A DNA stretch of 64,000 bases from Patella vulgata (taxonomy: Eukaryota > Mollusca > Gastropoda > Patellidae), in contig NC_065887.2 of the NCBI RefSeq assembly GCF_932274485.2, positions 42,117,201-42,181,200 of the forward strand, given 5' to 3'. Shown here piece by piece: positions 46,401 to 56,056 of this stretch (positions are counted from its first letter, which is position 1; each line of letters starts with the position of its first letter). The notes under the pieces were generated by a model. The model saw only the letters and a program-made list of their open reading frames with translations. It searched no databases and was not told the DNA's origin. Made by a program: the position numbers and the translations under genes.

Positions 46401-46740
46401 AAGAGAGAAGTGGGGTTGTAACGTCCACTCACACGGATCAGGTCAGTTCATGACTAACGTGGTTTTGGTAGCCTCAAAAAGTTAACGCATTCTCATTTGA
46501 TTATAAGGTCTGCCATTTAAGTCAACTGGTGCAGTATCGATTTCCCGCTTGTGTGTGACAAGGGGTAGGTTGTCTGTCCAACCTCGTGGGTTTTCTATAC
46601 GGGTCATCCGGTTTCCTCCCACTGCTAAAGATTCATAAGCGCAAGCGAATTATTGAAATAAAACTGAATCATGTGTTAGTCCCGAAATGACCTAGCTTGT
46701 GTCAAGTGTACAGTTAAACCCCATTTCTGTCTCTCTTCCT
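46401..46740. mobile_element. Fold-back SINE-B (copy 1 of duplicate)
   Basis: Begins with a minus-oriented SINE-B 3' end (GAGAAGTGGGGTTGTAACGT and CCACTCACACGGATCAG, to about 46475). It then switches to a plus-oriented, nearly full SINE-B with the TGTGACAAGGGGTAGG segment, the core GGGTTTTCTATACGGGTCAT and CCGGTTTCCTCCCACTGC, and the end CAGTTAAACCCCATTTCTGT. Both outer ends are SINE 3' tails, the same design as the fold-back SINE-A at 30027-30432. Confidence 0.75.
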
Positions 46741-47842
46741 ACTGTTAAAGACCCTATGTGAACTCTTCCTACTGTTAAAGACCCTGTGTGAACGCTCTAA
46801 TGACAAAACTTATCATCCGATCTGTATGAAATTTTTATGCATTATTTAAATTAGTGAAATGAAGAATCCTATTGAATTTCAGCAAATATCTGTTAATTAT
46901 GTCTAAGAGTTATGGCCCTTGATCACTTTGAAATATCTTGTGGATGCTCTAGACGAAGAAACCTATTGCTTTTCAATGATTTCGATAATTACTGCCAGAG
47001 TTATGGCCCTTGATCACTTTGAAAAATCGTGTGGATACTTTAAGAGACCATAGTTATCATAATATATATATATATATATAATTGTTTCGATTGATACACA
47101 GAGTTTAAGGCCTTGAGACGAACAAGTATATTGATTTTCAATGATTTTTGGTAACTTGAACAGCTAAATCCATGGTATTAAATGTTTTGTATACTAAATG
47201 TTAGCATGGGTCAAACAAAATAATATCAGATTTCCATAACAAGAGGACTTTTAAAAAACTAATCATCATTTATAACAAATTCTAACAATATTTGTGTAAG
47301 CTATTGCCCTGGAAATTTTTAACCTTAAAAAAGATCTGCTTGTCACATGTAATCAAATGTTTGAAAATATATAATTACACGTTATATAAGCAATTGGTCA
47401 TTGCAATTAGAAAATATACATTAACAGCAAGATTAAAAGTAACTTTGTTACCACTTTATGAAATGAGTTCAACTTATGTCCCCGTCATAATGGTTTGGCA
47501 TCCTTACTGCGCTGCTGCGACCGTACGGCGACCAGAAAATGCACAAGGTCGCCGGCAAACGTGAACACAACGCGTGAAAATGTCCCATAAAATTACAAAC
47601 TTGAAAAAAGTCGGTTTCTCACAGCTTTCCAGGTCAGATCACAGAACCTTGGCGTTTGTTTTGAACATGCTCAAAATAAACGCCATGACTCGGCGATCAT
47701 TGGCGACCATGCAGACCACAGCACGATTTCTGGCGTTTCCACCAAGCTTTTACCACGTTTATGGCGATCTTGATACCCTCTGAGACCGTCGCCGTAGCAG
47801 CGTAGTAAGGATGCCACCCCGGTCTGACGGCCGACGGGGGTA

Positions 47843-48040
47843 TTAGACAGCACCTTCTTTTCTTACACTACCCAGTAATGTATTTAGCTCTTCCCGTTGT
47901 TTGGACTTAACAGCAAAATTTAACGCCCATTTTACCCATTTTTCACGATACTCAATAACCCCCTTCATGTCTTCAGCTTCACTTTTTTGTGTCAATTTTA
48001 ACAACATTTTGGCAGTATCAAAAGTGGTGGGAAAAGGCAC
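47843..48040 (-). CDS. Possible terminal coding exon, unrecognised protein (copy 2)
   Basis: Identical in sequence to 44963-45160, with the same acceptor, 65 codons and stop. If the gene's upstream exons lie to the right, this copy is the nearer one and would be used first. The copy-1 exon would then be a redundant alternative. Confidence 0.45.
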   Translation of the reverse strand: MPFPTTFDTAKMLLKLTQKSEAEDMKGVIEYREKWVKWALNFAVKSKQREELNTLLGSVRKEGAV

Positions 48041-49280
48041 CTGTTTCAATGTAAAATGAAAGAATTGTATCACTGATCACTTATATAATAAAGATATTTT
48101 TAGAGTTATGAAAAATAAACGGGCATAACTCTTATCGTTATTTAAGCAGAAGAATTCATACCACAATTAAAAATCACAGGTCGACAAAATGTCCTTGTTA
48201 AAAATGTTTATTTCTCCCAAGATCAAATTTGGGTTTGCTTATCAATATGTGCAACAGTATTCAAATTTGAACAACATGTATTTTCCATACTCTGTATTAG
48301 AGAAAAAATGATGATGATTATCTTATGTTAAATTAATACACATTATAAAGGTTGTTATTTTGTACTCCCATATTAAACATTATTTATGCCTATAGATCTG
48401 TGATGCTACATGTCAAACTTCTAAATTTTCCATTTTTCTAAACTTGGAACAAACCTTTATGGGATTTTGAACGGGGTAAAAAATATTTCGAAAGTTTCGG
48501 CATACCAAAATGATGTGAGGGTGGGGGGTGGATCATGACCGCCAGATCGTCATGCTATAGGTCAACATTCTAAATTTTCTTTTTTCCTAAACTTGGAACA
48601 TAAACCTTTATGGGAATTAGAATGGGTCGAAATTATTTCGAAATTTTCGACATACCAACATGTAGTAGTGGGTGCGGGGTGGATATGTTTTTAGGAGCAA
48701 CCGCATTTCATAGCTTTTAAAATATTGTTTAATATGGACCAATTGATAATTTATCAGTTAAAAGAGATTATATTATTGTATTGTTTGTTAATTAATTAAA
48801 TACTGATAGATGTAGTTAAAAATCATTTACAAATAAAATATTTCACCATCACTGTGGTTTGAATCTGATAGGGTGGGGGAACACTAGCCTTGTAATTTTG
48901 CTGTGAAATGTTAAACAAGCCGGCGGTAGATGAAAAACTGAGCTGCAGAATAAGCTTGTCAAATCAATGTTCAGGGAAGTGACGATTATTATGGAAGAAA
49001 CATGAGGCTTCTTATTAATTTGAGATAACAATTTCACAGATAACAAGGTTTTAGTTTTGGAGTATAGCACATTTAATGTGAAGAACGAGAGTTGTTTTAA
49101 CTAGGATCCTTCCAGCTGCAAAGTGTTCCATTTTAATCTACCCGAACTAGGCATATCTCTATATCGGCACCTCAGATGCCCCTCTGCCCATTTGTTGCAC
49201 TATTTCATGGCTGTGCTGATGAAGACATTGTTACATCTATTGCACGAAAAAACGTCTGGTTAATCAACGAAAATTAATGT

Positions 49281-49620
49281 AAGAGAGAAGTGGGGTTGTA
49301 ACGTCCACTCACACGGATCAGGTCAGTTCATGACTAACGTGGTTTTGGTAGCCTCAAAAAGTTAACGCATTCTCATTTGATTATAAGGTCTGCCATTTAA
49401 GTCAACTGGTGCAGTATCGATTTCCCGCTTGTGTGTGACAAGGGGTAGGTTGTCTGTCCAACCTCGTGGGTTTTCTATACGGGTCATCCGGTTTCCTCCC
49501 ACTGCTAAAGATTCATAAGCGCAAGCGAATTATTGAAATAAAACTGAATCATGTGTTAGTCCCGAAATGACCTAGCTTGTGTCAAGTGTACAGTTAAACC
49601 CCATTTCTGTCTCTCTTCCT
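49281..49620. mobile_element. Fold-back SINE-B (copy 2 of duplicate)
   Basis: Same element as 46401-46740, carried along by the duplication and not an independent insertion. Confidence 0.75.
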
Positions 49621-50260
49621 ACTGTTAAAGACCCTATGTGAACTCTTCCTACTGTTAAAGACCCTGTGTGAACGCTCTAATGACAAAACTTATCATCCGA
49701 TCTGTATGAAATTTTTATGCATTATTTAAATTAGTGAAATGAAGAATCCTATTGAATTTCAGCAAATATCTGTTAATTATGTCTAAGAGTTATGGCCCTT
49801 GATCACTTTGAAATATCTTGTGGATGCTCTAGACGAAGAAACCTATTGCTTTTCAATGATTTCGATAATTACTGCCAGAGTTATGGCCCTTGATCACTTT
49901 GAAAAATCGTGTGGATACTTTAAGAGACCATAGTTATCATAATATATATATATATATATAATTGTTTCGATTGATACACAGAGTTTAAGGCCTTGAGACG
50001 AACAAGTATATTGATTTTCAATGATTTTTGGTAACTTGAACAGCTAAATCCATGGTATTAAATGTTTTGTATACTAAATGTTAGCATGGGTCAAACAAAT
50101 TCTAATGATTTACTTAATGAGTTAATTGTTACTCTTAATCAGATTTTAGTGTATTATAAATGTTTCATTACCAACAAAAGTAAAAATATGCGACAACTCA
50201 TGTTGACTGCCCGGACGATTTAGATGCTGTGGGCGTATGTTTCGTTGCCTGGCAACCTAC

Positions 50261-51300
50261 CTTTGATTTAGCGTGGACGTTCCTTTGTTTACTGAAACCA
50301 TCGACTCCGGATGCTAAAAACTTTGAGGTGCGATAACTCGATAATGCAACATAGAAAGTTCATGACCTTTGGCATGTTAATACTTAGTCATCTGTCGATG
50401 TGGACATATAAAAATCGTCGAGCCACCAAAGCTAGTTTAGAAGAATATGTATGTACAGTGAGCCTGCCCTAACCCTATTTTCTGATATATTGATATGTTT
50501 ACGGTAATGTATTTCGAAAATTCAACATAGGCTTCTGAAAGTGTGCAGTCTAGTAGTTGATTCTGTGAAATAAATAACATTTTACCACCAAGGTTTATTT
50601 AGTTGGTTTTGTCACAGTCTGGACGTACCCTTTGATTAATAAACCCAACAAGTTTGTCATAAAAACTTTGCAGTGATATCTATGTATGTATGTACGCCCA
50701 TCACGCGCCATCGCCGCGCTTCACCCCCACATTATTATGTAGTATTAAATTAACCAGTATCACAACATGAATGTTTTAGGCCATTGAATTCGGGCCCCAA
50801 ACGAATCCAGCTTGGTCGCCGCGTTCCACCCCACATATCTTATATCAAATTAAAAAGCATGACCACGTGAATGTTTCCGGCCATCGAATTTGGGCCATGG
50901 GCGAATTTGCGCTCGCACAAAGCCGGGTATCCTATGAGTAATTTGATAATGTATCATAGAAAGGTATTGAATATTGGTATGTCCATCACTTATTCATTCG
51001 TTAATTCGAAAATATAAACATCTTATTATGTGCGCACTGTGAGCCTATCATAACCCGATTTTCCCATATTTTTTTATATTTTTATGGTAATATATGTTGA
51101 AAAAACAGCAGAGAAGGCTTTTGAAATTTTGCAGTCTAATAGCTTATTCATCCCTTGATTCTGTGAAATATTAAGAATTTTGCCACCAAAGCTGGTTTGA
51201 ATACTTTTCGATGCACATACTCTCTTCTGCGTGCTCACTTAGTCTAGTGTGCGACATTTTAGTGTGTGTACAGTAATAACTTAATGTGGTTATTTTTTGT
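50261..51300. repeat. Old intergenic duplication with shorter internal repeat
   Basis: Segments at about 50340-50620 and 50935-51210 are diverged direct copies: GATAATG(C/T)A-CATAGAAAG, GTGAGCCT..C..TAACCC.ATTTTC, TGCAGTCTA(G/A)TAG, GATTCTGTGAAATA, CCACCAA(G/A)GCTGGTTT. Between them a unit of about 110 bases (CACCCCACAT...CATGAATGTTT-GGCCAT(C/T)GAATT(C/T)GGGCC) occurs twice. Non-coding. Confidence 0.6.
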
Positions 51301-51394
51301 CTGGTACTTATGCATTAATGTGTGTCTTTAAACGTTATTTTCTAATATATAGGTAGCAATTTTTATCGGTTTTGATTGACGTTCGAAATGAAAT

Positions 51395-51530
51395 AAGAGA
51401 GGGGGGATGGGGGTGGGGAATGAGGTTTAACGTCCATTCAACACAAACCAGTTCATTTCGAGACTAACACATGGTTCAATTTTAATTTCAATAAGTCGCT
51501 TTTGCGTAGGGGTCTTAGGCAGTGAGTGAG
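51395..51530 (-). mobile_element. SINE-B 3' fragment
   Basis: Minus-oriented 3' half: GAGGTTTAACGTCCATTCAA, CATTTCGAGACTAACACATGG, ATTTCAATAAGTCGCTTTTG, GGGGTCTTAGGCAGTG. Then the sequence turns into a GTGAGTGTGAG / GAGAACGAG-rich tract. A plus-oriented piece resembling the SINE-B B-box region (TTTCGATTCCCCGCTTATAC) follows at about 51695, hinting at another fold-back arrangement. Confidence 0.65.
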
Positions 51531-52226
51531 TGTGAGTGTGTGTGTGGTGGGGGTGAGGGGGCGAAGTCGAGAAGACGAGGGCGAGAGTGTGAGAACACGA
51601 GGATTTTCAAAGGCGACAACGTGAGAGGACGAGAACTTGAGGGAGCGAGAAGTCGAGGTGAAAATAATCTCATGTTCTCGGGACGAGATCTCAATTTCGA
51701 TTCCCCGCTTATACATGACCATGGGCGTCACACATGGGGGGAGTTCGAGGGGGACCCCCCAATTGATTTTCTGTGGGAGGGGGGTCTGAATATCCTTGAA
51801 CCCCCAAAAAATTTACATAGTAGGCCCTAACTCCTATTTATTTACAACAATTATTAGGATTAGTTCAGATTCTATCTGTATAAAACAATGTACAAATTAA
51901 AACACAAATACTTATGCTTTCAAGCTAAAATGTCTACCTGTGATAATCGAGTTGCAAAGTTCAAGGTTCATTCAATGTCAAGGTTTCCGCGGAGGTCGCG
52001 ATGTCACAACATCTGGTTGGACGCTACTGCTCACGTGTCTGTAGATAACATAGCTATAAGTTCGGGAATTGTGAAGTAAACAAGCAACGGCCAGATGTTG
52101 TGAAACTCGCCGTCGTTGCTACAGGAACATGTTGTTCCCCATTGTCTAGGATTTTTTGGTCTTGCTAGTATACTTATCTTGCTGTAAGAAGTTATTTATT
52201 GTTGTATCTATCTCTGATTGTTTCAG
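51531..52226. other. Upstream flank of the first DNAJC1 exon seen
   Basis: Includes a purine-rich low-complexity tract (51530-51665), a GGGCGTCACACATGGGGGG-type repeat (51723-51830) and a 13-base inverted pair CACAACATCTGG / CCAGATGTTGTG around 52006 and 52092. No exon for the DNAJC1 signal peptide or J domain was found here. Confidence 0.45.
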
Positions 52227-52398
52227 ATATAATAAAGTGTTGGAAGATGGATTACCTGATTGGAGACAACCTGTATTTTACTATAGACGTGTTAGAAAGA
52301 TGGGATTGGGAGAATTATTTCTATTATTGGCTGGTATTTTCACACTTGGTCAGTATTTGACAGCATGGTCTGTTTATCTTGAGAAAAAACTTGTTGTG
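52227..52398 (+). CDS. DNAJC1: DNAJC1 exon: end of J-domain region and membrane segment
   Basis: Acceptor TGTTTCAG, 172-base exon, donor GTGAGT. It encodes YNKVLEDGLPDWRQPVFYYR, then RVRKMGLGELFLLLAGIFTL and GQYLTAWSVYLEKKL. The GLPDWRQPVFYYRRVRKM stretch is a hallmark of DNAJC1 (MTJ1/ERdj1), an ER/nuclear-membrane J-domain co-chaperone of BiP with two C-terminal SANT domains. The hydrophobic run FLLLAGIFTLGQYLTAW is its membrane-spanning segment, placed as in the mammalian protein. The exon begins with the third base of a codon and ends in phase 0. It is intact. The exons for the signal peptide and HPD-containing J domain should lie upstream but were not recognised anywhere in the window. 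Confidence 0.93.
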
Positions 52399-52950
52399 GT
52401 GAGTACCCAGTATAACAACCCCATTGAAAACTGACTTATTTCTACACTATTGTTTTTGTTAAGATTATTCTTCTTCTTGTGGAAATCTGTTTTAACGTTT
52501 CCATTGGTACAGGAAGTCAGGTCAGTTCAAGTGTAAAGTAGTACCTGTGAAAGCTGTCATCACTGCATCACAGTTCTAGTTCTTTTACATATTTATTATT
52601 TAAGCCTACTTTTATTTATGGTTTTCTGGATCTTCCACTTGAATGATCACCAAGGTTTTTAAGATCATTATTATACACACAGGTCAAAAATAAACTAAAA
52701 CCACTGATAATTAACCAGAACCCGGCTTATATAACAACTCTTCCTAATCCAAGTGTTGTGAAGACAAGTAAAACGAAATTTTGAACTAAAAAAACGAAAC
52801 GATATAGGATCTGTGTTTTAATCGAATTGCTTTAAAACCTCAACCTCAATTTATTTTTGTTTTCAATCTAATACTATATTCCAAGTGCCAAAAAACAACA
52901 AACAAAACAACGGTCAGTTATTTATCTGTCTTCATTATACTGGTTGGTAC
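52399..52950 (+). other. DNAJC1 intron, no further feature
   Basis: Intron between the membrane-segment exon and the next exon. Apart from the SINE-B that follows, nothing is recognised. Confidence 0.5.
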
Positions 52951-52961
52951 TGAAAAGTAAG

Positions 52962-53257
52962 GGGTGGGGTTGGATGGCCAAATGGTTAGCATGTGCGGGC
53001 TGTATCGTACGGTCTGTCATTGAGTCAAATGGGGGGGGGGCGGTTCGATTCACCGGTTGTACGTGACAAGGAGTAGGGTCGCCTGTCCAACCTCATGGGT
53101 TTTCTCCAGGTCCTCCGGTTTCCTCCCACTGCTAAAGACGCCTACGCGCAAGCGAATTATTGAAATAAAATTGAACCATGCGTTAGTCCCGAAATGACCT
53201 AGTTTGTGTCAAGTGGACGTTAAACCCTATTTCTCTCTCCCTCTCTCTCTCTCTCTC
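52962..53257 (+). mobile_element. SINE-B, full-length, in DNAJC1 intron
   Basis: Plus-oriented, same sense as the gene. Head GGATGGCCAAATGGTTAGCA (A-box-like), B-box-like GGTTCGATTCACCGG after a G-run, core GGGTTTTCTCCAGGTCCTCC and GGTTTCCTCCCACTGC, 3' end GTGGACGTTAAACCCTATTT with a (CT)n tail. Exact 11-base target duplication TGAAAAGTAAG at 52951-52961 and 53258-53268. Confidence 0.9.
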
Positions 53258-53314
53258 TGAAAAGTAAGATGTGAAACCCAATTTGATTTCATGTCTTTTA
53301 TTTTATATTTGTAG

Positions 53315-53406
53315 CAAGATGTTTTTGAAGGAAAGAGAAAGCGAGAATTAAAGAAATGAAGGGTGAGGGTGATGTGGATGATATTTTACAAGAAGAAATA
53401 TGGCAG
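53315..53406 (+). pseudogene. DNAJC1: DNAJC1 exon, frame-shifted and running into a repeat
   Basis: After acceptor ATATTTGTAG the phase-0 frame reads QDVFEGKRKRELKK and meets TGA at 53357-53359. The basic stretch fits the KKREKKKK region that follows the membrane segment in DNAJC1. From ATG at 53356 the next frame reads MKGEGDVDDILQEEIWQ, a natural-looking continuation. One extra A in the AAAGAAATG run would join the two frames, so a one-base deletion or a sequencing error in an A-run is likely. At about 53402 the exon enters the GGCAGTGTGAAGTTGG repeat with no good donor. The conserved luminal/second hydrophobic part that should follow was not found. Confidence 0.6.
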
Positions 53407-54255
53407 TGTGAAGTTGGATCGTTTTTCGTTATTCGTTATTTGTTATTCAGCTTTTTATTCGTGATTCAAATAAGTAGCTAGCCATGACTAGAATGATGCA
53501 TGTCAAGTATCCCCCAGTAGTAAAAAAGAGAGCAAAACGACTTCTAGACGAAAACAGTCCACATTGTTATTCAAGCAGCGAATAACGAGCTATCGGTTAT
53601 TCGTTTTTCACCTCGTTATTCGGGATTCACATATGAAGGGGTTCACGCATCTTTAATGAGGATAATTCAGGATTTAATTTAAAACGCCCACTATACGACA
53701 ATAGAATAATGGATTGTAAAGTATCCCCTAGCAGTGGAAAACTCATTAGTACACGTATAGTCGGTAAATAAATCAGATTGTTATTCAAGCGGTGAATAAC
53801 GAATAACGAATAACGAGCCGTTTGTTATTCGTTTTTCACCTCGTTATTCGGGATTCACATATAAGGTGTTCATGTATCTTTAATGAAGATATTTCCGGAT
53901 TTAATTCTAAACGATCATTAGACAACAATAGAATAATGGATTGCAAAGTATCCCCTAGCAGTAGAAAACATATTAAATAACGTATAGTCGGTAAATAAAC
54001 CAGATTGTTATTCAAGCGGTGAATAACGAATAACGAGCTGTTTGTAATTCGTTTTTACCTCGTTATTCGGGATTCACATATGAAGTGGTTTATGCATCTT
54101 TAATGAGGATAATTCAGGATTTAATTGAAAACGATCACTATACAACGCTAGAATAATGGATTGTAAAGTATCCCCTAGCAGTGGAAAACATATTAAATGA
54201 CGTATAGTCGGTAAATAGACCAGATTGTTATTCAAGCGGTGAATAACGAATAAAC
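53402..54255. repeat. Satellite of 219-228 bp rich in GTTATTCG/CGAATAAC
   Basis: About four units. CGTTATTCGGGATTCACATA recurs at 53614, 53842 and 54061, and TATCCCC(T/C)AGCAGT, TATAGTCGGTAAATA and TTATTCAAGCGGTGAATAAC recur in each. Every unit holds several short palindromes. The first unit is the most diverged and starts with the same sequence as the single copy at 27720. Located in, and possibly disrupting, the DNAJC1 gene. Confidence 0.85.
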
Positions 54256-54562
54256 CAGATTGTTTTGATAAAACTTCAAATATATGTTTATGACTCAAAG
54301 ATCTCAGTTCCTTTCACTATTTGCGCATATCCGACCGTAACGTCCTGGATTATGACCCCTGGTTTTACTAAAAATCGCTTCTTTTTTTTGAGCTTGTTCT
54401 CTGTCCGTCTCTAGCAAAATGTGGGCGTATCTTGCATGGCAACCGCTTGGTCATAATGCAACTGCCAGTGAAAAGTGAAACTACATGTACATGAATTATT
54501 AAACCTGTACCTTGACTGACATCTTATAGATATATCTATGTATAATAATGATTGTCTTGTAG

Positions 54563-54699
54563 TTTATGAAAGAAGACCGCGTAAGAAACCTGAACTACCA
54601 GAATATAACCCTGATCTTTATTCTAACAGTTCAGCTGTATCGTATACACCGGTTGTTTCATCACAAGATACAGATGATACACACACAAAACTAGTTAAC
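54563..54699 (+). CDS. DNAJC1: DNAJC1 exon: linker before SANT1
   Basis: Acceptor TTGTCTTGTAG, 137 bases, donor GTAAGT. It encodes YERRPRKKPELPEYNPDLYS and continues NSSAVSYTPVVSSQDTDDTH. The basic-then-KKPELPEY segment matches the KKPKPEFPVYTP region of vertebrate DNAJC1 between the membrane part and the first SANT domain. The exon starts with two bases of a split codon and ends in phase 0. It is intact. The next recognised exon (55252) starts in a different phase, so a small exon is missing between them or one boundary is shifted. Confidence 0.75.
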
Positions 54700-54785
54700 G
54701 TAAGTCTTTCTATAATCACAGTTGATTCAAATTATAGCATTGATTAATAACATTGATTTGATAGAGTAATATTACTTATCATAGT

Positions 54786-55140
54786 GTAGTTATATTAATA
54801 GTAACAAGTGATATTACACAACGTGTGTAGTTATATTAATAGTAACAAGTAATATAACTTATCATAGTGTAGTTATATTAATAGTAACAAGTAATATTAC
54901 ACAACATAGTGTAGTTATATTAATAGTAACAAGTAATATTATTTATTGTAGTGTAGTTATATTAATAGTAACAAGTAATATTACACAACATAGTGTAGTT
55001 ATATTAATAGTATCATGTCATGAGATAGAACAAGTAATTTTACACAACATAGTGTAGTTATATTAATAGTATCCTGTCATGAGATAGAACAAGTAATATT
55101 ATTTATTGTAGTGTAGTTATATTAATAGCAACCTGTCATG
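54786..55140. repeat. Minisatellite in DNAJC1 intron, about 42 bp
   Basis: Units with GTGTAGTTATATTAATAGTA and ACAAGTAATATTACACAACA recur about eight to nine times, with two alternating variants, one carrying an extra TCATGTCATGAGATAGA segment. Confidence 0.85.
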
Positions 55141-55251
55141 AGATAGAACATTTTGGTCTGGTAGCGTCTTTGTTTTCCCTGCTAGTAAGACTTTGGTCTA
55201 AAACAAAGGTGCTTAATTAATTGCTTATATCTGGTTTTATTTGTACAAAAG

Positions 55252-55366
55252 TGGTTGGTATGAGGAAGATACAATTTTATTGGCCAAATTAGTAAATAAA
55301 TTTCCTGGTGGAACACCTCAACGATGCGAGAAAATAGCTGATATGATGGGACGACCTGTTGAACAG
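55252..55366 (+). CDS. DNAJC1: DNAJC1 exon: first SANT (Myb-like) domain
   Basis: Encodes GWYEEDTILLAKLVNKFPGG, TPQRCEKIADMMGRPVEQ, then donor GTAAGT in phase 0. It aligns with the first SANT domain of DNAJC1 (EWTEEDLSQLTRSMVKFPGG followed by TPGRWEKIAHELGRSV). The conserved W and FPGGTP are present; the second SANT tryptophan is replaced by Cys (RCEKIA instead of RWEKIA). The acceptor TTTGTACAAAAG is weak. SANT1 lies on the cytosolic/nucleoplasmic side and in mammals is linked to chromatin and translation-factor contacts. Confidence 0.9.
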
Positions 55367-55581
55367 GTAAGTATGGTGGAATTTGATAGTTTAATAGAAA
55401 AAACACCTTATTTAAGATTCTTCTCAACTACTCATATTGATTCATGTATAAACAAGCCAACCACTTCTGGTTTTTTATACACGCATGGAAGAGTTGTTTT
55501 CCAACTATTTGCAGTTTAATTTCAATATTAATGATTTTAAATTTTGAATTGTACTTCATCAAATAAATACACTTTTCTTTA

Positions 55582-55828
55582 TCTGAGATAGGAAGCTGTG
55601 GTAGTAAAGCGATCAGGCCTTTATCTGAGATAGGAGGCTGTGGAAGTCAAACGATCAGGCCTTTATCTGAGATAGGAGGCTGTTGTAGTCAAGCGATCAG
55701 GCCTTTATCTGAGATAGGAGGCTGTTGTAGTCAAGCGATCAGGCCTTTATCTGAGATAGGAGGCTGTGGAAGTCAAACGATCAGGCCTTTATCTGAGATA
55801 GGAGGCTGTGGTAGTCAAGCAATCAGGG
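55582..55828. repeat. Tandem 41-42-bp units made from a tRNA-like SINE head
   Basis: Six head-to-tail copies of AGGCCTTTATCTGAGATAGG and AGGCTGTGGTAGTCAAGCGATC. The last copy continues into GGTGCTAGACTC and then, about 30 bases on, GGGTTCAATTCCCACTG (55861-55877), a pol III B-box. The repeated unit therefore looks like the A-box-bearing 5' end of a tRNA-derived sequence, multiplied upstream of a single B box. Confidence 0.75.
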
Positions 55829-55920
55829 TGCTAGACTCTACATGTATACTATAATTTTCTGGGTTCAATTCCCACTGTGGACAGAGACGAGCTCAGTTTC
55901 TACAACACAAGTAAAGTGTT
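55829..55920 (+). mobile_element. tRNA-derived SINE-like remainder with B box
   Basis: Continuation of the preceding array: GTGCTAGACTCTACATGTAT, then TTTTCTGGGTTCAATTCCCA and a short downstream part (GACAGAGACGAGCTCAG). A SINE body beyond about 55920 is not recognisable. It is not one of the SINE-A or SINE-B families. Confidence 0.45.
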
Positions 55921-56056
55921 GCCTAGTCAATCAGATGGGACAATTATCTTAGTCTTATTCTGTCTAACATAAACTTCTACAGCTACAGAGGTCTGCATGC
56001 TCAAAATCACACTCTTAGTTTAAATTTGTTCATATTCATTTTTATTTTACCTCCAG

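Larger units (their letters stand above)
44337..47216. repeat. 2,880-bp tandem duplication, copy 1
   Basis: Base by base the same as 47217-50096 wherever I compared, with one difference seen (G at 46033 against A at 48913). The unit holds a possible terminal exon on the minus strand (44963-45160), GGTGGGGGGTGGAT-type repeated segments (45640-45800), a fold-back SINE-B (46401-46740) and GGCCCTTGATCAC-type repeats. The breakpoints share only a short A-run (AAA). Such identity means either a very recent duplication or an assembly artefact. Confidence 0.95.
47217..50096. repeat. 2,880-bp tandem duplication, copy 2
   Basis: Second copy, in direct orientation and immediately adjacent to copy 1. 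Its right end continues into unique-side sequence (50097-50260) that resembles 42290-42455. This shows that copy 2's right junction is the ancestral one and that the copy 1/copy 2 join at 47216/47217 is the new junction. Confidence 0.95.

Noticed and set aside
51453-51830. Frames of about 90-100 codons on both strands in the purine-rich tract
   Set aside because: Low-complexity GA/GT-rich DNA next to a SINE-B fragment; no domain.
55829-55920. Functional tRNA gene
   Set aside because: An A-box-like and a B-box segment are present, but a full cloverleaf and terminator could not be drawn; it is better described as a SINE-like tRNA derivative.
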